The position numbers and the translations under genes were made by a program. This document shows, piece after piece, positions 37,851 to 49,602 of a DNA stretch of 64,000 nucleotides (its first letter is position 1; every line of letters starts with the position of its first letter). The DNA is taken from positions 81,083,067 to 81,147,066 of the forward strand of contig OX359245.1 in NCBI GenBank assembly GCA_947179485.1, read 5' to 3'. The DNA is from Allacma fusca (Eukaryota; Arthropoda; Collembola; Symphypleona; Sminthuridae). The notes beneath the pieces were generated by a model. The model saw only the letters and a list, made by a program, of their open reading frames with translations. It searched no databases and was not told where the DNA came from.

Positions 37851-38825
37851 TTTCTTGTCAATTGCAAGTTAACCGCAATTACTAATTGAACTTGCAAGTT
37901 CGGTTCAATTCCGGTTATTTTACACCAGGGTATTGCAATTGTCGGTGCAAGTGCAATTTAAGTGTACTTAAATTGCAATTACAAAAGCATTAAGTACTTG
38001 CAATTACCGGTTAAGCACAACTGAAATTGCAAGAGATTCAATTGCAATTGCAAGTGTTTGCACTGCAAAAAGTTGCAATTTTAAAAATATTTATCAATTT
38101 AATTGCAACTTGCAACCCTTTCGAATTTGAGCGCAAAATTCCATAAAATGCCTCAATAAGTCATTTCGCTCTAGTAACTAATTATAATAATCTTGAGTAT
38201 TGTCTCAACGAGTGCAGTTACTGTACTTCCTGTACAATTTCGTCGGTGAGGACGCAAAATGATCTAAATTCATTTTCGATTAAAATTAAAATGTTCCCAT
38301 TTGCACAAAATTATATAAAAATAGGCCAAATATTTTAAGGATACGAAAGATATGCTGAACGATGAAATTTTACAATATTTCAGCCTTCGAGGCCTTGAAG
38401 GAAGGCAATTTCATTTTTGCATCTCTGTTTCAGTATGGATTGCATCTAGATTATTTTATTTAATACATTTTGCTCAATTTCGTGAAATAGCATGTATACC
38501 ATCTTGCTACCAATCAAAAATGCACGGATCATTTTGTCTCTTCACCGACGATTTATACTGTATATATCAGTTAACTTGCAATTACAAATTGCAATTGCAC
38601 TTGCAATTGTTCTTATCGGTGCAATTACTTCCAAATGTTTTTGCAATTGCCTTACCAATTGCAAGTAACTTATAAACTAATTGCAAGTTCAACTTCGGTT
38701 ATTTGCATGATTAAATTGCCACATTTTAGCAAGTACCAGTTATGGCATTACTAGTACTTGCATTATCAATTTAATTGTAATTGCAAGTTCGGTTATTCCC
38801 AAAACTTGCACCGACAGAAACACTG
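37851..38825. repeat. Right end module, TTGCAATTGCAAG family
   Basis: Almost identical to 33894-34868. Differences include GATTTC to AATTTC near 38406 and TGTACTT to TGTTCTT near 38608. It starts TAGTG where the left module starts TAATG. Confidence 0.88.
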
Positions 38826-38833
38826 CATTGGAT

Positions 38834-39979
38834 AATGAGCATTGTATTATCTTCATTACTATTAAAAAATCCGTGCACTGCACTGATTTGGGCAAACTTT
38901 GTTTGCATGTGCAGGAAAGTGAAACTTGTATTAAAAGATTTTTAATAAGGTAGGGAAATAGATTTTGTTTTAAAGGTACCATGTCCGTACGTCAATCTAT
39001 TGGAAAGATTTTTTATTCAGAAAATTATTTTCTGAGGTCAAACGGTTGATACCAAGTTATCAGAAGGCACAACTAGGTTTTATGGCCGATATTTTGGTAA
39101 AGGTCACGTGTACGTATGCCAATTCGTTGCAAAGATATGGCTACCACAAGATTTTGTAGAGTGACGGATGGACGGACGGACGGACGGAATACACTCCTGC
39201 GTAACAAAGTTTAATTAAAAAACGAAATTAAAACTACATAACTATCTTTAATACAGTTAGTTTAATTTTCAGACAAATGTAAGTAATACTATTGAAACAT
39301 ACTAAAGAACAGGTAAGTCGATTTGGCGTTCAGCACAACCAAAGGACATGTAGACGTCAACTGGTGCTGAAGTATCGCGAATGTGTTTTTCTAAAAATAT
39401 CCTATTGTACTCCAGCTCGCAGGACGTATGATACCCATTTTATAGGTTTTTCTGAAAACCTCCTATGGTACATTAACTTATATGAATCGCGTGCAGTTTT
39501 CTGACGAGCTGGATGAATTATATTAGATCCGATATGGTTTGAGGTATTTTTGTTACATTTTGCACAGAACTTGCATCCGATAGGATTTACATACAGTTTT
39601 TGAGCGACTGGGGACCTTTTCTAGGAGAAATTTGATATCTTGTGGGGATTTTGTTTTCGAACAATGATTTGAAACACTTCAGTTTTCTACCAGCAGGGAT
39701 TTTCTAAATCATTGACGACTTCCCTGCAGGTCAAAATTGTTTTACAAAATTTAGACTCCTGCTTTGAGGAAGCGATGAAAAGTTTAATGAATATTATGAA
39801 GTTAGGAGAGTATATAAAATTGACTTTACGATACTCATACGCGGCATTGTGATTCCAATTATACGCCGTTATTTCAGCTCGCATAATTCAGAAATCAAGA
39901 TATTCCACGGCAAGCGATTATAGAAATTTATAACCGTGTATTACAACCTTGAAAGGATTGGAGTTAATGGAGCAAATTA
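38834..39979. other. Intergenic, no gene; degenerate copy of the secreted-protein upstream region
   Basis: 39050-39190 ends in a short (GGAC)n run after text of retrotransposon-tail type. 39650-39980 resembles 41490-41815, the upstream flank of the 42064 gene (for example CAGCTCGC and GTATTACAACCTT). No coding exon was found. Confidence 0.5.
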
Positions 39980-39987
39980 GTGCAAAC

Positions 39988-40900
39988 CAGTGGATCGAAT
40001 GCGTACGGGTATCACCTTAGCATTTGGGTAAAGGTATAGGTACGATGGGTACCCTGCTTAAGTACACAAGCTGAATGGTTATTTTATGGGTACTAACTGC
40101 AGGTACCCAATTTTTTTGTACAAAGCCAGGCGTTGGGTACAGGGACAAATTTTTGAGTTGTACTTGACAGGAACAGGTACAAGCTTCGAATATACATGGA
40201 CCCGATAAATTAGCACCTGAAAATGTGAGAACTTTTACGAACAGAAATCCATCTCCTGATCAAGTGTAGTATGTGGCTCTCTTCGACCTAGAGGTATATT
40301 TTGCTATTCAGTGTGTTTTCAGGAATGCATCGTAATTTTTGAAAAACCATACGCTTAAGCAATACAAATGGTTGATCAGCTTAGCATAGCGTGTAAGCAA
40401 TAAGTACGCGTAATTACAAATTCCACCTGAGATTCAGTTAAAATGAAGCTAAATGATATTGTGGGTATGGAAGATGACCTAGAATGGAAGATTTAATTGA
40501 AGATGTCAAAATCTCAGATGTAGAGATGTTATAGTTCCATTAAGACGTCTTGTATTACAAAAATTTTGGCTAGGCAGAATTTTCTCTAGCTTGTAATTTA
40601 TGCGATGTAAATCGTCGAATGTCATCATGTTGAATCGTTTGCAATATTTTTTAAAGTACCTGATTGGGTACAGGTACGCAAGAAATTCTTTCAAGTACTG
40701 GTTCATGTATTGGGAATATTTTTTGTACTAGTACAATTTAGGTTCAGGTACACACTACTTGGAAAATAATCAGGTCCAGGTATCAACATTTGTTTAATAG
40801 GTACTTATAATCAGGTATGGGACTGTGTTGGATTTATGTCGGTACCCTTTATTTGGGTTCACGTCCCAGTACAGCATTCTTGTACCCATGCGATGTACTC
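39988..40900. mobile_element. hAT-like element, GTACCTG family, 913 bp
   Basis: Left end CAGTGGATCGAATG..., right end ...CCATGCGATGTACTC, a degenerate inverted pair. Flanks GTGCAAAC (39980-39987) and CTGCAAAC (40901-40908) match at 7 of 8. The related segment at 41815 reads CTGCAAACAATTTGTCC without the insert, supporting an empty site. The interior repeats GGTACCTG/CAGGTAC-like motifs. Related to the element at 52991-53615. Confidence 0.72.
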
Positions 40901-40908
40901 CTGCAAAC

Positions 40909-42060
40909 AATGCCTACCATTAGAATTTCGTCCAAGTAAAGGCGAGTAACCAAAATTAATCATTCCCAACATCTCAAAAATTAAGTTTATCATGAAGGAA
41001 AACTAATGTTATGTTCCAGTTGAGCATCAAAATTAAAAGATTGTGGGAACAAGTACAGCTCAACATTACTCAGATGATATTATGACAAATAAGTTATGAT
41101 AATATATGATAATGAAGGTACAAGATCAATCTCATTTGTATGCACTCTAATGTCATCTGTTATTTTTAAAATATCCTATGCTAAAGTCTAACCCATATCA
41201 ACGTTCAGTGTCAGTAGTGCTTTAAAAACGAGAATAAATATTTGCAGCTATAAAATCCAATTACACGGCAATGCATAAACTCCGCTGTGATTTCAATCAC
41301 ATTCCATTACTTCCGCCATTCATTAATCAAATTCTTCAACTATTTGCTATTAACTTTACTACCAATTGTTTATTAAAACCTTAACCGTATGGTTTTTCAA
41401 ATTGTAAGCTATTTTGAAATGCGTTGGCCTTCTTTAGTAGGGCTTTCAAATATTGTTATGTTGTTTTATAACAGGGATTTTGGAAGCGTTTCAACTTTCT
41501 TTTATCAGAGACTTTTGATGTAATTGACGATTTCCCTGCAGGAACTTAAGAATCAGAAGAAAGAATTTCACGGAGATTCGACAAAAAACAAGTCCCCTGC
41601 TTTATACTTATGATAAAAATAATTTTACGAGAGCTGTTAAAATTGACGATAAGCAACTACATACACCCTGCATTGTGATCCTAATCACACGCCATTACTT
41701 CAGCTCGCGTCATTCACTAATCAGAAGAATCGTCCACGCTGAGTTATTATCTTAGTCTACAATTGTGTATTACAACCTTCAGCGAATTGGAATTAATAGA
41801 GAAAACTACTGCAAACAATTTGTCCAAACAAAGGCGAATAACCAGGCTTAATTACCCTGTACAAATCTAAATTAAAGTTCAACGTGAAAACAATGGATTT
41901 ACTAATAGATTTACAGTTGAGTATCGAAACTAAAGAATTCCGATGTTAGAATTCTGAGAACAAGGGCTTCTCACAATCAGTACGCAGATGGTGTTGTGCA
42001 TGATACATTGGTAAATAAAGATACAGGAATAAATTGAAACAAATAGGAGTAAATTAACTG
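40909..42060. other. Upstream flank of the secreted-protein gene, with partial internal duplication
   Basis: 40930-41060 resembles 41835-41960, so the upstream region of the 42064 gene is itself partly duplicated in tandem and was split by the 39988-40900 insertion. Similar flanks precede the copies at 18052 and 55197. No promoter element could be assigned with confidence. Confidence 0.5.
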
Positions 42061-42063
42061 AAA

Positions 42064-42754
42064 ATGAATATTTCTATTTGCACAGCAGTGGTTCTATTTT
42101 GTGTCACGGTAAGGAAATGAAATGCGCTGAATTTGTATAATTAATTTACTATTTTAATTACAAATTAATAAGTTTCCCAAGTATTTCCAGATCGCTCAAG
42201 GATATAAATGTCTATTCAATGTTCCTGTAACTCCGGTTATCTTGAAATGTGGGAAAGACGTCTACCGTACAGATTTGGATCACGTAAACGCTGTCAATTA
42301 TTGTGGTCAAAACAGAAATGGAACTGAAATAACCGACCAGGATGTAAGACAAAATGATCTTTCAAAGGGTCTTTATAGGAATTGTGCAATGTAAGAGTAC
42401 TCTCATTGTGAGTACGTTGTTAGAGTAAGTGTTTAAATTAAAATATAATTTCTATATTTTAGGTCCGTTGCATCCTCGAGAAATTGAAGTACATTAAAGG
42501 CGGTAAAGTTGCTCCTAACGTAATCATTGATAGCATCCAAGAGATTTTCCCTGGTCATTGGGGAACACTTACGAGTTCCGTATTTCAGTGTGCACAAGGT
42601 ATGATTACAAATTCCTCACATCAATCATATTTGATAGCACTACATCGAAACATTTAATAGTAACCACATGAACCCTGACCTTTAACGATCTCACGATTAC
42701 ACCCTTCCGCAACTGTTCTGTCAAAACATTTTAGTAATTCTTGTTTGTAAATGA
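42064..42754 (+). CDS. Small secreted six-cysteine protein, copy S2 (spliced, about 117 aa)
   Basis: Model: exon 1 42064-42108, signal peptide MNISICTAVVLFCVT; donor GTAAGG. Exon 2 42191-42343 after TTCCAG; donor GTAAGA. Exon 3 42463-42598 after TTTTAG; donor GTATGA (phase 1). Exon 4 42735-42754 after TTTTAG, ending VCK and TGA. The mature part starts near IAQGYKC. Cysteines: C-x12-C-x17-C (exon 2), then C-x39-C in the helical-looking exon 3 (CILEKLKY to FQC), and a last one in exon 4. The first three exons have the same lengths in three copies. This copy has no disabling change that I can see, so it is the best candidate for a working gene. Function unknown. An odorant-binding-like or other haemolymph/secretory carrier role is only a guess from the helical Cys-rich character. 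Confidence 0.72.
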
Positions 42755-42759
42755 CAGAA

Positions 42760-43575
42760 AGTCTCAAAAAATCGGACCAGACGGATAAATTCAAGCACGT
42801 TAATTGTCGTATGAATGCATACAAAGACGTGAGTTTACTAAAATTCACTCCCTTTTATTAGCTGAAGTCATTTAATAAAATCGGTTATGTAAGAAACCTA
42901 AATTATTATGCGAATTGCATAGGTCTGCGGACATAAGACCTGTGACTGGATAAATTCATTTGATTAAAACCTGATCTGGACTAACACATTGAGGTTTCTT
43001 AAACAAACATCCTTACCACTTATTTTCTTTCTCTCTACTTGAAGAATAATCCCGATTATTGTAATGGACCTTAATAGGATAAAAATTTCATTATTGGCTG
43101 ATATACCGTTCTTACTTGCCATTATTTGATTATTTTTATAAATTGTAATATGCATTGGTGTTAGTTGATTGGGTCAAATAAACGTATAAATTTTACAGCA
43201 ATCGCAATATTTCGGTGCTTTTTTGAAATTTGCTTAATCGTTAGTAGGTAAAAGAAAACTTTATTTTAAAAAATTATTAAACTTACAAAATTATTGAAGT
43301 ACAGTAGGCGTTATGGTAACAGTTTATTTTTGGTTTTGATGACGTGTATTAAAACAGACCGGTCGCTAGCGGGTAATTTGCTGGATTTCATCCTTTGGTT
43401 GATTTTTATGTTTAAAATTGGAGGTCATGACTGAAAACAGCTGCTGGATTGTTTAACGAGCTCTTCAATGACCTCGACGGCTCCTGAACATGAAATTTAC
43501 TGTCGAATTCTAGTTTTGCCCTCTAATCTTTAATTTATTTTCGAGTTTTAAATCGTGTCAGTGCTCCATTGTGAA
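42760..43575. other. 3' flank of the secreted-protein gene, no gene
   Basis: 42920-42985 matches 56097-56165, the 3' flank of the decayed copy at 55197 (GGTCTGCGG...CTGTGACTGGAT). Otherwise nothing recognisable. Confidence 0.5.
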
Positions 43576-43583
43576 GTTTCCAG

Positions 43584-44807
43584 CAAGGCTATAGAAGTAC
43601 GGTTACACCGTCGCTCGTATGAATAAAAGGGGGCGACTGATGACGTCACTGCTGTATACGTGAAGTGAGCAGAGCATAGTTTACGGTATGGCTAATAGTA
43701 GGATTGAATTAAATTATGAATATTTTATATAACTAGAATTGCCTAAATCTTCAGTAGAAAAATTACCCAATTTAAAAATGCCCTTTTTTGCAATTTCCAA
43801 GCTAAATACCTTGCAAAATACTTTAGAGACTCGTTCTCTAAATAAGGAAGAAGGAATTATTAAAATCGACAGAAAGTATCTCGATGCCCCGACATGTAAT
43901 CCCCAACAAGCAGAGACAATATTTACAATGAAATAATTAACACCAGAAACAATTAACACAAATGAAATTAACTTATGCCATTCTATCTAAGCATGTAAAA
44001 CACTCCTCTCCTGTCAGGTAGAGTAACTCTAACCATAACTCTAGCACTATTAATATAAATACGTAAATTCTTGGCCTGCCCTCCTGTATCGGATACAATT
44101 CCATACCTGGTAGACGTCTCCGAATATATACCTGGTGTGAGTATCCCGCTTCGTACTACAGAAAACTTATTTTCTTATACTAGGAAAAATACCGGGTACA
44201 TTACATTGTACCAGATACTCACTAAACCCCGAATATTCTTATTTGGTATTAATTGAATGAACATTGGTGCTGACAATGAGGATTTTCGTAAGAAAAACCA
44301 TATTTTAACCCCGCCGACCTAACTTAACCTGAACGTCCGTAACGACGGGTTAGGTATATAATTCTGCGAATTCTGATTCACCACCAAAGTTTTTGTTCAA
44401 TTAATACCAAAAATATTCTTGGTATACATACGTGGTGGTACTTACGTAATTTCTCATTGTCAACACCAGATTTCATTAAATCCCTACATATCAGATATGC
44501 AACTTTAACCGATTTGAGTTTTTCACTCAGTCACAGCACAAACAAAGCCCATGATTGAGCTAAACTATAGTTTAAGATGTTTCAGGTATTAATGTTAGTT
44601 GCAGTTACTAATTAACTCATAGTTCTTTAATTTAAAAATCGCAACAAAGTTCACTTCATATGCTTTGACATAGCTTTGCATGAGTAGCAACTAATTTTCC
44701 CACACGTTCTATACAGCAGTGACGTCAGACCCCCTTCCACCTGCTTCTCGTTTCACCCATTTACACAGTACATGTTGAACGGTGTAACCTATTCTTCTAT
44801 AGCCTTG
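43584..44807. mobile_element. hAT-like element with 100-bp inverted ends, 1,224 bp
   Basis: Starts CAAGGCTATAGAAG and ends CTTCTATAGCCTTG, with perfect 8-bp flanks GTTTCCAG (43576-43583 and 44808-44815). The inverted similarity extends inward for roughly 100 bp, including GGTTACACCGT and TGACGTCACTGCTGTATA on both sides. The interior has only short frames without recognisable domains, so it is non-autonomous. Unlike its neighbours it lacks a repeated keyword. Confidence 0.92.
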
Positions 44808-44815
44808 GTTTCCAG

Positions 44816-45451
44816 TGGAATTTTAAGCTTACGTTTGAGTTTTAATTTTTTATTAATTTTAGTTTCCAACTGGAGATTGATGTTTGTTACCGTTAGATTT
44901 CAAATGGGTGTGCTAACAAAAGATTATTATTTGTTTTCCATGAATACATTTCGAAAATATATTTAAGTTAGAAAAATAATTGCTGACATTCAAATGTGTT
45001 CTTAATGCCACCTGAAAACCTCAATCGGAACCTTGAAGTGGAAGGGTGAAGTTTGGATTGTTGTTACACTTTTGTAATTTGTGTTTTTGGAACACACACC
45101 CGCCTTACCAGTGTTTAAAACTGTTTTCTTGACTGTTGAAAATATTTATATAGTTGACCAATGATATTTCGTATAATGAACGTTATTGTGTTCGTATGTC
45201 TTTCCATTTAAAACATCAATGTCATTGTGGTTTCACTAATTGAAAGCACGAATAGGTTTATGTCGATTTTTTTCCCAACTCAATGTTGGTTTAAAATATT
45301 TGAAAGACCAACTCACTATTTAGTAAAACAGATTTTTTCTCTTAGCGTTGCCTTCACTGATTGAGAGCCTTTTCTACCCAGTGCTTATGTGGTGTGAAAA
45401 GGAAAATATTTAAGAAAATAGTATGACAACCACTGCTTAGAAATTTGCAGC
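44816..45451. other. Intergenic, no gene recognised
   Basis: AT-rich sequence between two DNA elements. I see nothing in it that I can support. Confidence 0.5.
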
Positions 45452-45459
45452 ATTGCAAT

Positions 45460-46363
45460 CATACTTGCAGCCGTTCAGTTCATAAAGTGGTGAACTGAAC
45501 TGAACTAGCCCTAATTCTCATCGTTTTTGAATGAACTTGAACGAACTAGTTGAATGCAAAATTGTCATTGAATGAATTTGAATTGAACTCAGCAGAACTT
45601 AATATGAATGTGAACGAACGTACATCGTACGTTCAAGTAACACAAACTGAACTGAATTGAACTTAAGAGTCCAGGTTTGAATATAAACTTTTATATTCGT
45701 GAAAGCAACACGAATATCAACTATATATCTATAAATTGCATGACCATATATTTTATAGTTATAATCTCAAAAGCTAGCACGCTGGTTTTTGACTATTAAT
45801 TTGAATGACATTAAATCATAAATCAAAAAATAGTTAGCTGGTTTCTTATATGTGTATAATAACACATATTTGGCACATTTTGGGCGAAATCGTATGAATT
45901 AAAACGCGAAATAATTGTAAACATATTTACATGATTTATTAACTTGTTTACCAGAAAGCTCAAAATCAATACTGCTTTTAAAACTCCGGTGTTTTTAAAG
46001 CAGTTATTTGATCAGTCATTTAGCCAAAAATAGTTTTTTAGTCAAAGTTCAAAGTCAGTTATAGAAATCAAACTAAATGTCACTTAAATATATCATAAAT
46101 GACTTTAACTAATTGGCTCGCAAATGACAGATAAAGCGAACTGAACTGAACGACCGAAAATTATATAATGAATTGAATTGAACTTTGAAAAAAATACTGC
46201 AAGGGTGAACTGAACTGAACGTAACGACTGGAAAGTACGCAGTGAACTGAATTGAACTACGACAGGCTTTGGACAACGGGAACTGAACTTAACTGAACGG
46301 CACGATAAATTTGGGGATGTGAATGGAACTGAATTTGAACTTTGGAACAAAACTGCAAGTATG
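45460..46363. mobile_element. hAT-like element, GAACTGAACT family, copy a, 904 bp
   Basis: Termini CATACTTGCAG and CTGCAAGTATG, perfect 8-bp flanks ATTGCAAT (45452-45459 and 46364-46371). Both ends carry runs of TGAACTGAAC. Nearly identical to 53746-54644: I noted one substitution and one 5-bp repeat-length change. The two copies have different target duplications, so each inserted independently and recently. It lies just upstream of the receptor pseudogene at 46541. Confidence 0.96.
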
Positions 46364-46540
46364 ATTGCAATGTTTACTTCTTACAATTGTAAAAATCTAT
46401 TGATTATAGCTGGATCAACTTCCCCCATCTTGATTAACTACTGGACGAGAAATCAAACTCCAAAGTAGAACTATAGTGCCATCATACTAATTAATGGCGT
46501 ACGTGGGTGAAGCATCCACATTTTATTCCGTAGACACGAT

Positions 46541-48544
46541 TTGCAATTGGGATTTCGGCTAGCGGCAGCATTAAGTTTTCAGTTAACAATTTTATGCCTG
46601 GTAATTGTTATTGAAGAACCCAGAGAATCAGGTTTCTGGAACATTATAAACCAAATGCATGAAACCAAACTAGCAATATTTTCTTTCTCGCCAATAAATT
46701 CAAAGAATTCTTGGAATAAATCTTCACTGTACCAATTTTGCTTTTTTTTAGAAAACTGTGTAAGCAATTTCAACTGCTGGGAAGAACAGTGTTTAGAAAA
46801 GGCAGAGAAAGCAATTGAAGAGATCATGCATAAAGTAGTGGAAATATTTGGAGTGAACGAAAACAAAGACAAAATTAAAAATTGGCCGAAACTTCAGATT
46901 GATACAGTATAAGTTATAAATTTAAGTTTCAGGATATCTTCCATCATTTTCTTTTTCAAGAACTTCAGTTCAATGAGTCCACGGTGAGTCCTGAAGACCA
47001 TGAGTTCATGCCAAAAGTTTTAATACTTTACAAAGTGGAAGATATTCCACGGCACAGTCGCATGAGTTACGTGCCCCAGTTTTTAAAAGCTTCAATTTTA
47101 TGACGGCAGACGGATTGAGATCCTATAAAGTAGGATTCGATCTTTATAGAATACCTTTTGATGCTTACATTTATAACTGCTTATTCCTGACCAGTTTTTT
47201 GACAACGCTGGTTTTACGCATTTCTGCCACAGTTCCAGAAAATTTTGTACTTTAACAATGTCCGTGTTAGGAAATTTACTGGACCAAGGTGGAATTATGC
47301 CGAGAACTGTGACAAGCAAATATAAATCTAGGGCATGCATACTTGTATTGCCAATATGGCTCATGTCTGGGATCTTAATTTCCAACGGGTACAAATGAAA
47401 CCTCAAAATGGTCTACGTTGCTGATAAGGAAATAACCACTGAATGGAAGTATCTAAACGAGCTGAAGAACTTCACGTTGTTCTTACCACATGGACGCGTA
47501 AGTCATTGCACACATTCAAAATACCAAAATGTTTACGGGAAAAACTTTTTTGATATAATCCTGACTGAAAATAGTTCGCAACATTCGCGACCGGCTCAGT
47601 TTAAATGCCTAGAGAAGAGGAGTTTTATAAAATTTGTTGAACAAACATTACCATTGGCAAAATTTGCGATAGTAGTTTTCTCAAAACATTTGAACCTTTA
47701 TTGGAAGAAAGTCCAAAGGATTGGAAGGAAAAAGAAATTAAATTTTGCTCACAACGGGAAAACGATGAGTGATCCGTCTCTGATGAGATCCTTTTCGATA
47801 TATGGGCCAAACTTTCTAAGGGAAAAGTTGGATTATGTTGGAAAGCATGCAAAAATTTCATTAAGTAGTGGATTATTTTTAGTGTGGAAAAATGGAGGGA
47901 AATTATTACTTCTAAACGACTAAGTTTTATGGGACGTAATGTAACAGTTAAGCATGTCATGAGACCTCTATCGTTGAGTAGTTCACTGTCCCTTGTGTTG
48001 TTTGCATTTCTTTATAGCCTGCTCCAGGGGTCGGATTTATGTAGGAAGACGGGAAGAATCTTCCCAGGGAAAAAAACATTTTCAGCAGGGAAATTTTCAA
48101 ACGGGATTGCAAACAGGGATTTCCAAATCTGTTGACCTTTTTTTGGCAGGGATTTCCGAAATTGTTGAGAGGTTTTATCGAAAACAATTTTTATCAGCAG
48201 GGATTTTTGAAATTGTTGAGGTGTTTTACTGAAAATGATTTTTGTCAACAGGGATTTTCGAAATTTTTGAGGTGATTTACGAAAATGATTTTTTGTCAGC
48301 AGGGATTTCCAAATTTTTTGACCTTTTTTCAGCAGGGATTTTTGAATTTGTTGGGGTGTATTACGAAAATTGTTTTGTCAACAGGGATTTTTATACTTGC
48401 TTCGAGCAGGGACATCATGACCAACAGGGAAAATGAAAAAAATCTTCCAGGGAGATTTACAAAAATCCGACCCCTGGCCTGCTCCTGTGTGTAATTTTGT
48501 TTTGTATTGAAATTGTTTTGTTTGTATGCCGGCATGGAAAATAA
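46541..48544 (+). pseudogene. Clade-2 ionotropic receptor pseudogene P2
   Basis: Successive pieces encode a hydrophobic N-terminus and the start of the ligand domain (to 46912, CFFLENCVSNFNC); then, in another frame, the pre-M1 region (46930-47098); M1 (MTADGLRSYKVGFDLYR, 47100-47255); pore and M3 (47257-47400, LGNLLDQGG and SGILISNGYK); S2 (47408-47925); and M4 with the natural stop (47957-48024 and 48485-48544). Damage: no ATG in frame at the N-terminus, frameshifts near 46915, 47098 and 47255, TGA at 47397 directly after NGYK where the related receptor has a glycine, and a 452-bp transposon inside M4. Removing that transposon would restore a continuous M4 segment, so the insertion came after much of the gene was still readable. 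An AATAAA overlaps the stop codon. Confidence 0.85.
48025..48476. mobile_element. hAT-like MITE inside receptor M4, 452 bp
   Basis: Termini CAGGGGTCGGATTT and AAATCCGACCCCTG are a perfect inverted pair, with 8-bp flanks GCCTGCTC (48017-48024 and 48477-48484). CAGGGG... is a typical hAT terminus. The middle is built of about six imperfect units of about 58 bp containing AGCAGGGATTT and GAAATTGTTGAGG. It interrupts the M4 codons of pseudogene P2. Confidence 0.95.
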
Positions 48545-48646
48545 ACGAGTCTAATCTAAGTTGTGTATGAATGTGCTGAATTCTGCAAAAATGAGTGTTA
48601 AAACAGCCAATGCTAATCACTGTGAACCGTGTGAAAGTGTAGAGCC

Positions 48647-49594
48647 TAAGGTTCTCAACGGATTGGATATATCCGAACGGATACGGATAAGATACGGATA
48701 AAACTGAAGATTATCCCATCCGATATTTATCCGAACGGATCGGTTTTGTCATTCCCATCCGAGAAAAATCCCGGATAGGATCGGATACTACTACCTGAAA
48801 TATCCGAACGGATCGGATGGCGACTTTTTGTTTTACGGATAATCCGACGGATATTCGAGGATATCCGCGGATAAACGAATTTTTGAAAACATTACGACCA
48901 CTTTAACGACCACGAATAATTACTATCTTCTGCAATCACCGACAGGACATTAACTCGGCAATTTCTCAAAACGTTTGTACTTTTTTCAGTTCATGTAGCT
49001 TTTGTAGCAAGCCTAAAACCGAACCTCACAAATATAAGAATGCCGTATTTAAGTATTTATGTTATGACCAGAAATTCAGTCATATTTTGAATTTCAGCTG
49101 CTTATTCTAGTTACCTGCTCTTATAGGCTTCAAATTGTTAAAGGTTTTCAGTAAGTTAATTTATTTTTGAGAATATCTGATATGCGAAACAGAAAACTCT
49201 CAATTCTTAAATTATTTATATTAAAAAGTTTTTCCAAGCAAACATATATGCACGGTTCCTTCTATCATTACAATACTTTATACGCAAACAGAATATTGTA
49301 TTTAAAGCTAAAATCAAAACTCCAGGATCAACTTCACCTTCTACAATTAATTCGTGTATCCGCAGATAGGATCGGATATCCGCGGATAGGATCGGATAGC
49401 TCCTTATTCGTATCCGACGGCTTCGGATACGATAAATACTTCATCCGAAAATTTACGGATAAGCTTCGGATAAGATAACTTTTAATCCGATGGAAGCAGA
49501 TAGGATCGGATAAGTTTCAGTTTTATCCGTAAAAATTCGGATCGGATAGGATACGGATAGGATAAGGGAATTATCCTATCCGTTGAGAACCTTG
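48647..49594. mobile_element. hAT-like element, GGATCGGAT family, complete, 948 bp
   Basis: Termini TAAGGTTCTCAACGGATTGG and CTATCCGTTGAGAACCTTG, perfect 8-bp flanks GTAGAGCC (48639-48646 and 49595-49602). Both ends are filled with GGATCGGATA/ATCCGATCC motifs. A truncated relative in opposite orientation is at 12082-12692. No transposase frame. It sits just 3' of receptor pseudogene P2. Confidence 0.95.
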
Positions 49595-49602
49595 GTAGAG
49601 CC

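Larger units (their letters stand above)
33894..38825. mobile_element. Composite hAT-like element, 4.9 kb, with direct 975-bp end modules
   Basis: Two modules of about 975 bp, differing at only about five positions, lie in the same orientation at 33894-34868 and 37851-38825. Each has its own inverted termini (TAGTGTTTCT type on the left, AGAAACACT on the right). The outer flanks of the pair match perfectly: CATTGGAT at 33886-33893 and at 38826-38833. The inner flanks of each module do not match its outer flank. The most direct reading is that both modules plus the 3.0-kb centre integrated as one unit. The centre holds no recognisable gene, only another hAT-like insertion. Confidence 0.8.

Noticed and set aside
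34400-38675. Duplicated 107-residue frame in both modules of the composite element
   Set aside because: Its conservation is explained by the modules being 99 percent identical at DNA level. It runs into the TTGCAATTGCAAG repeats and has no recognisable domain.
47957-48535. Several overlapping 64-83 residue frames on both strands
   Set aside because: They are produced by the 58-bp internal repeats of the 48025-48476 element. Only the M4 codons outside the element belong to a gene.
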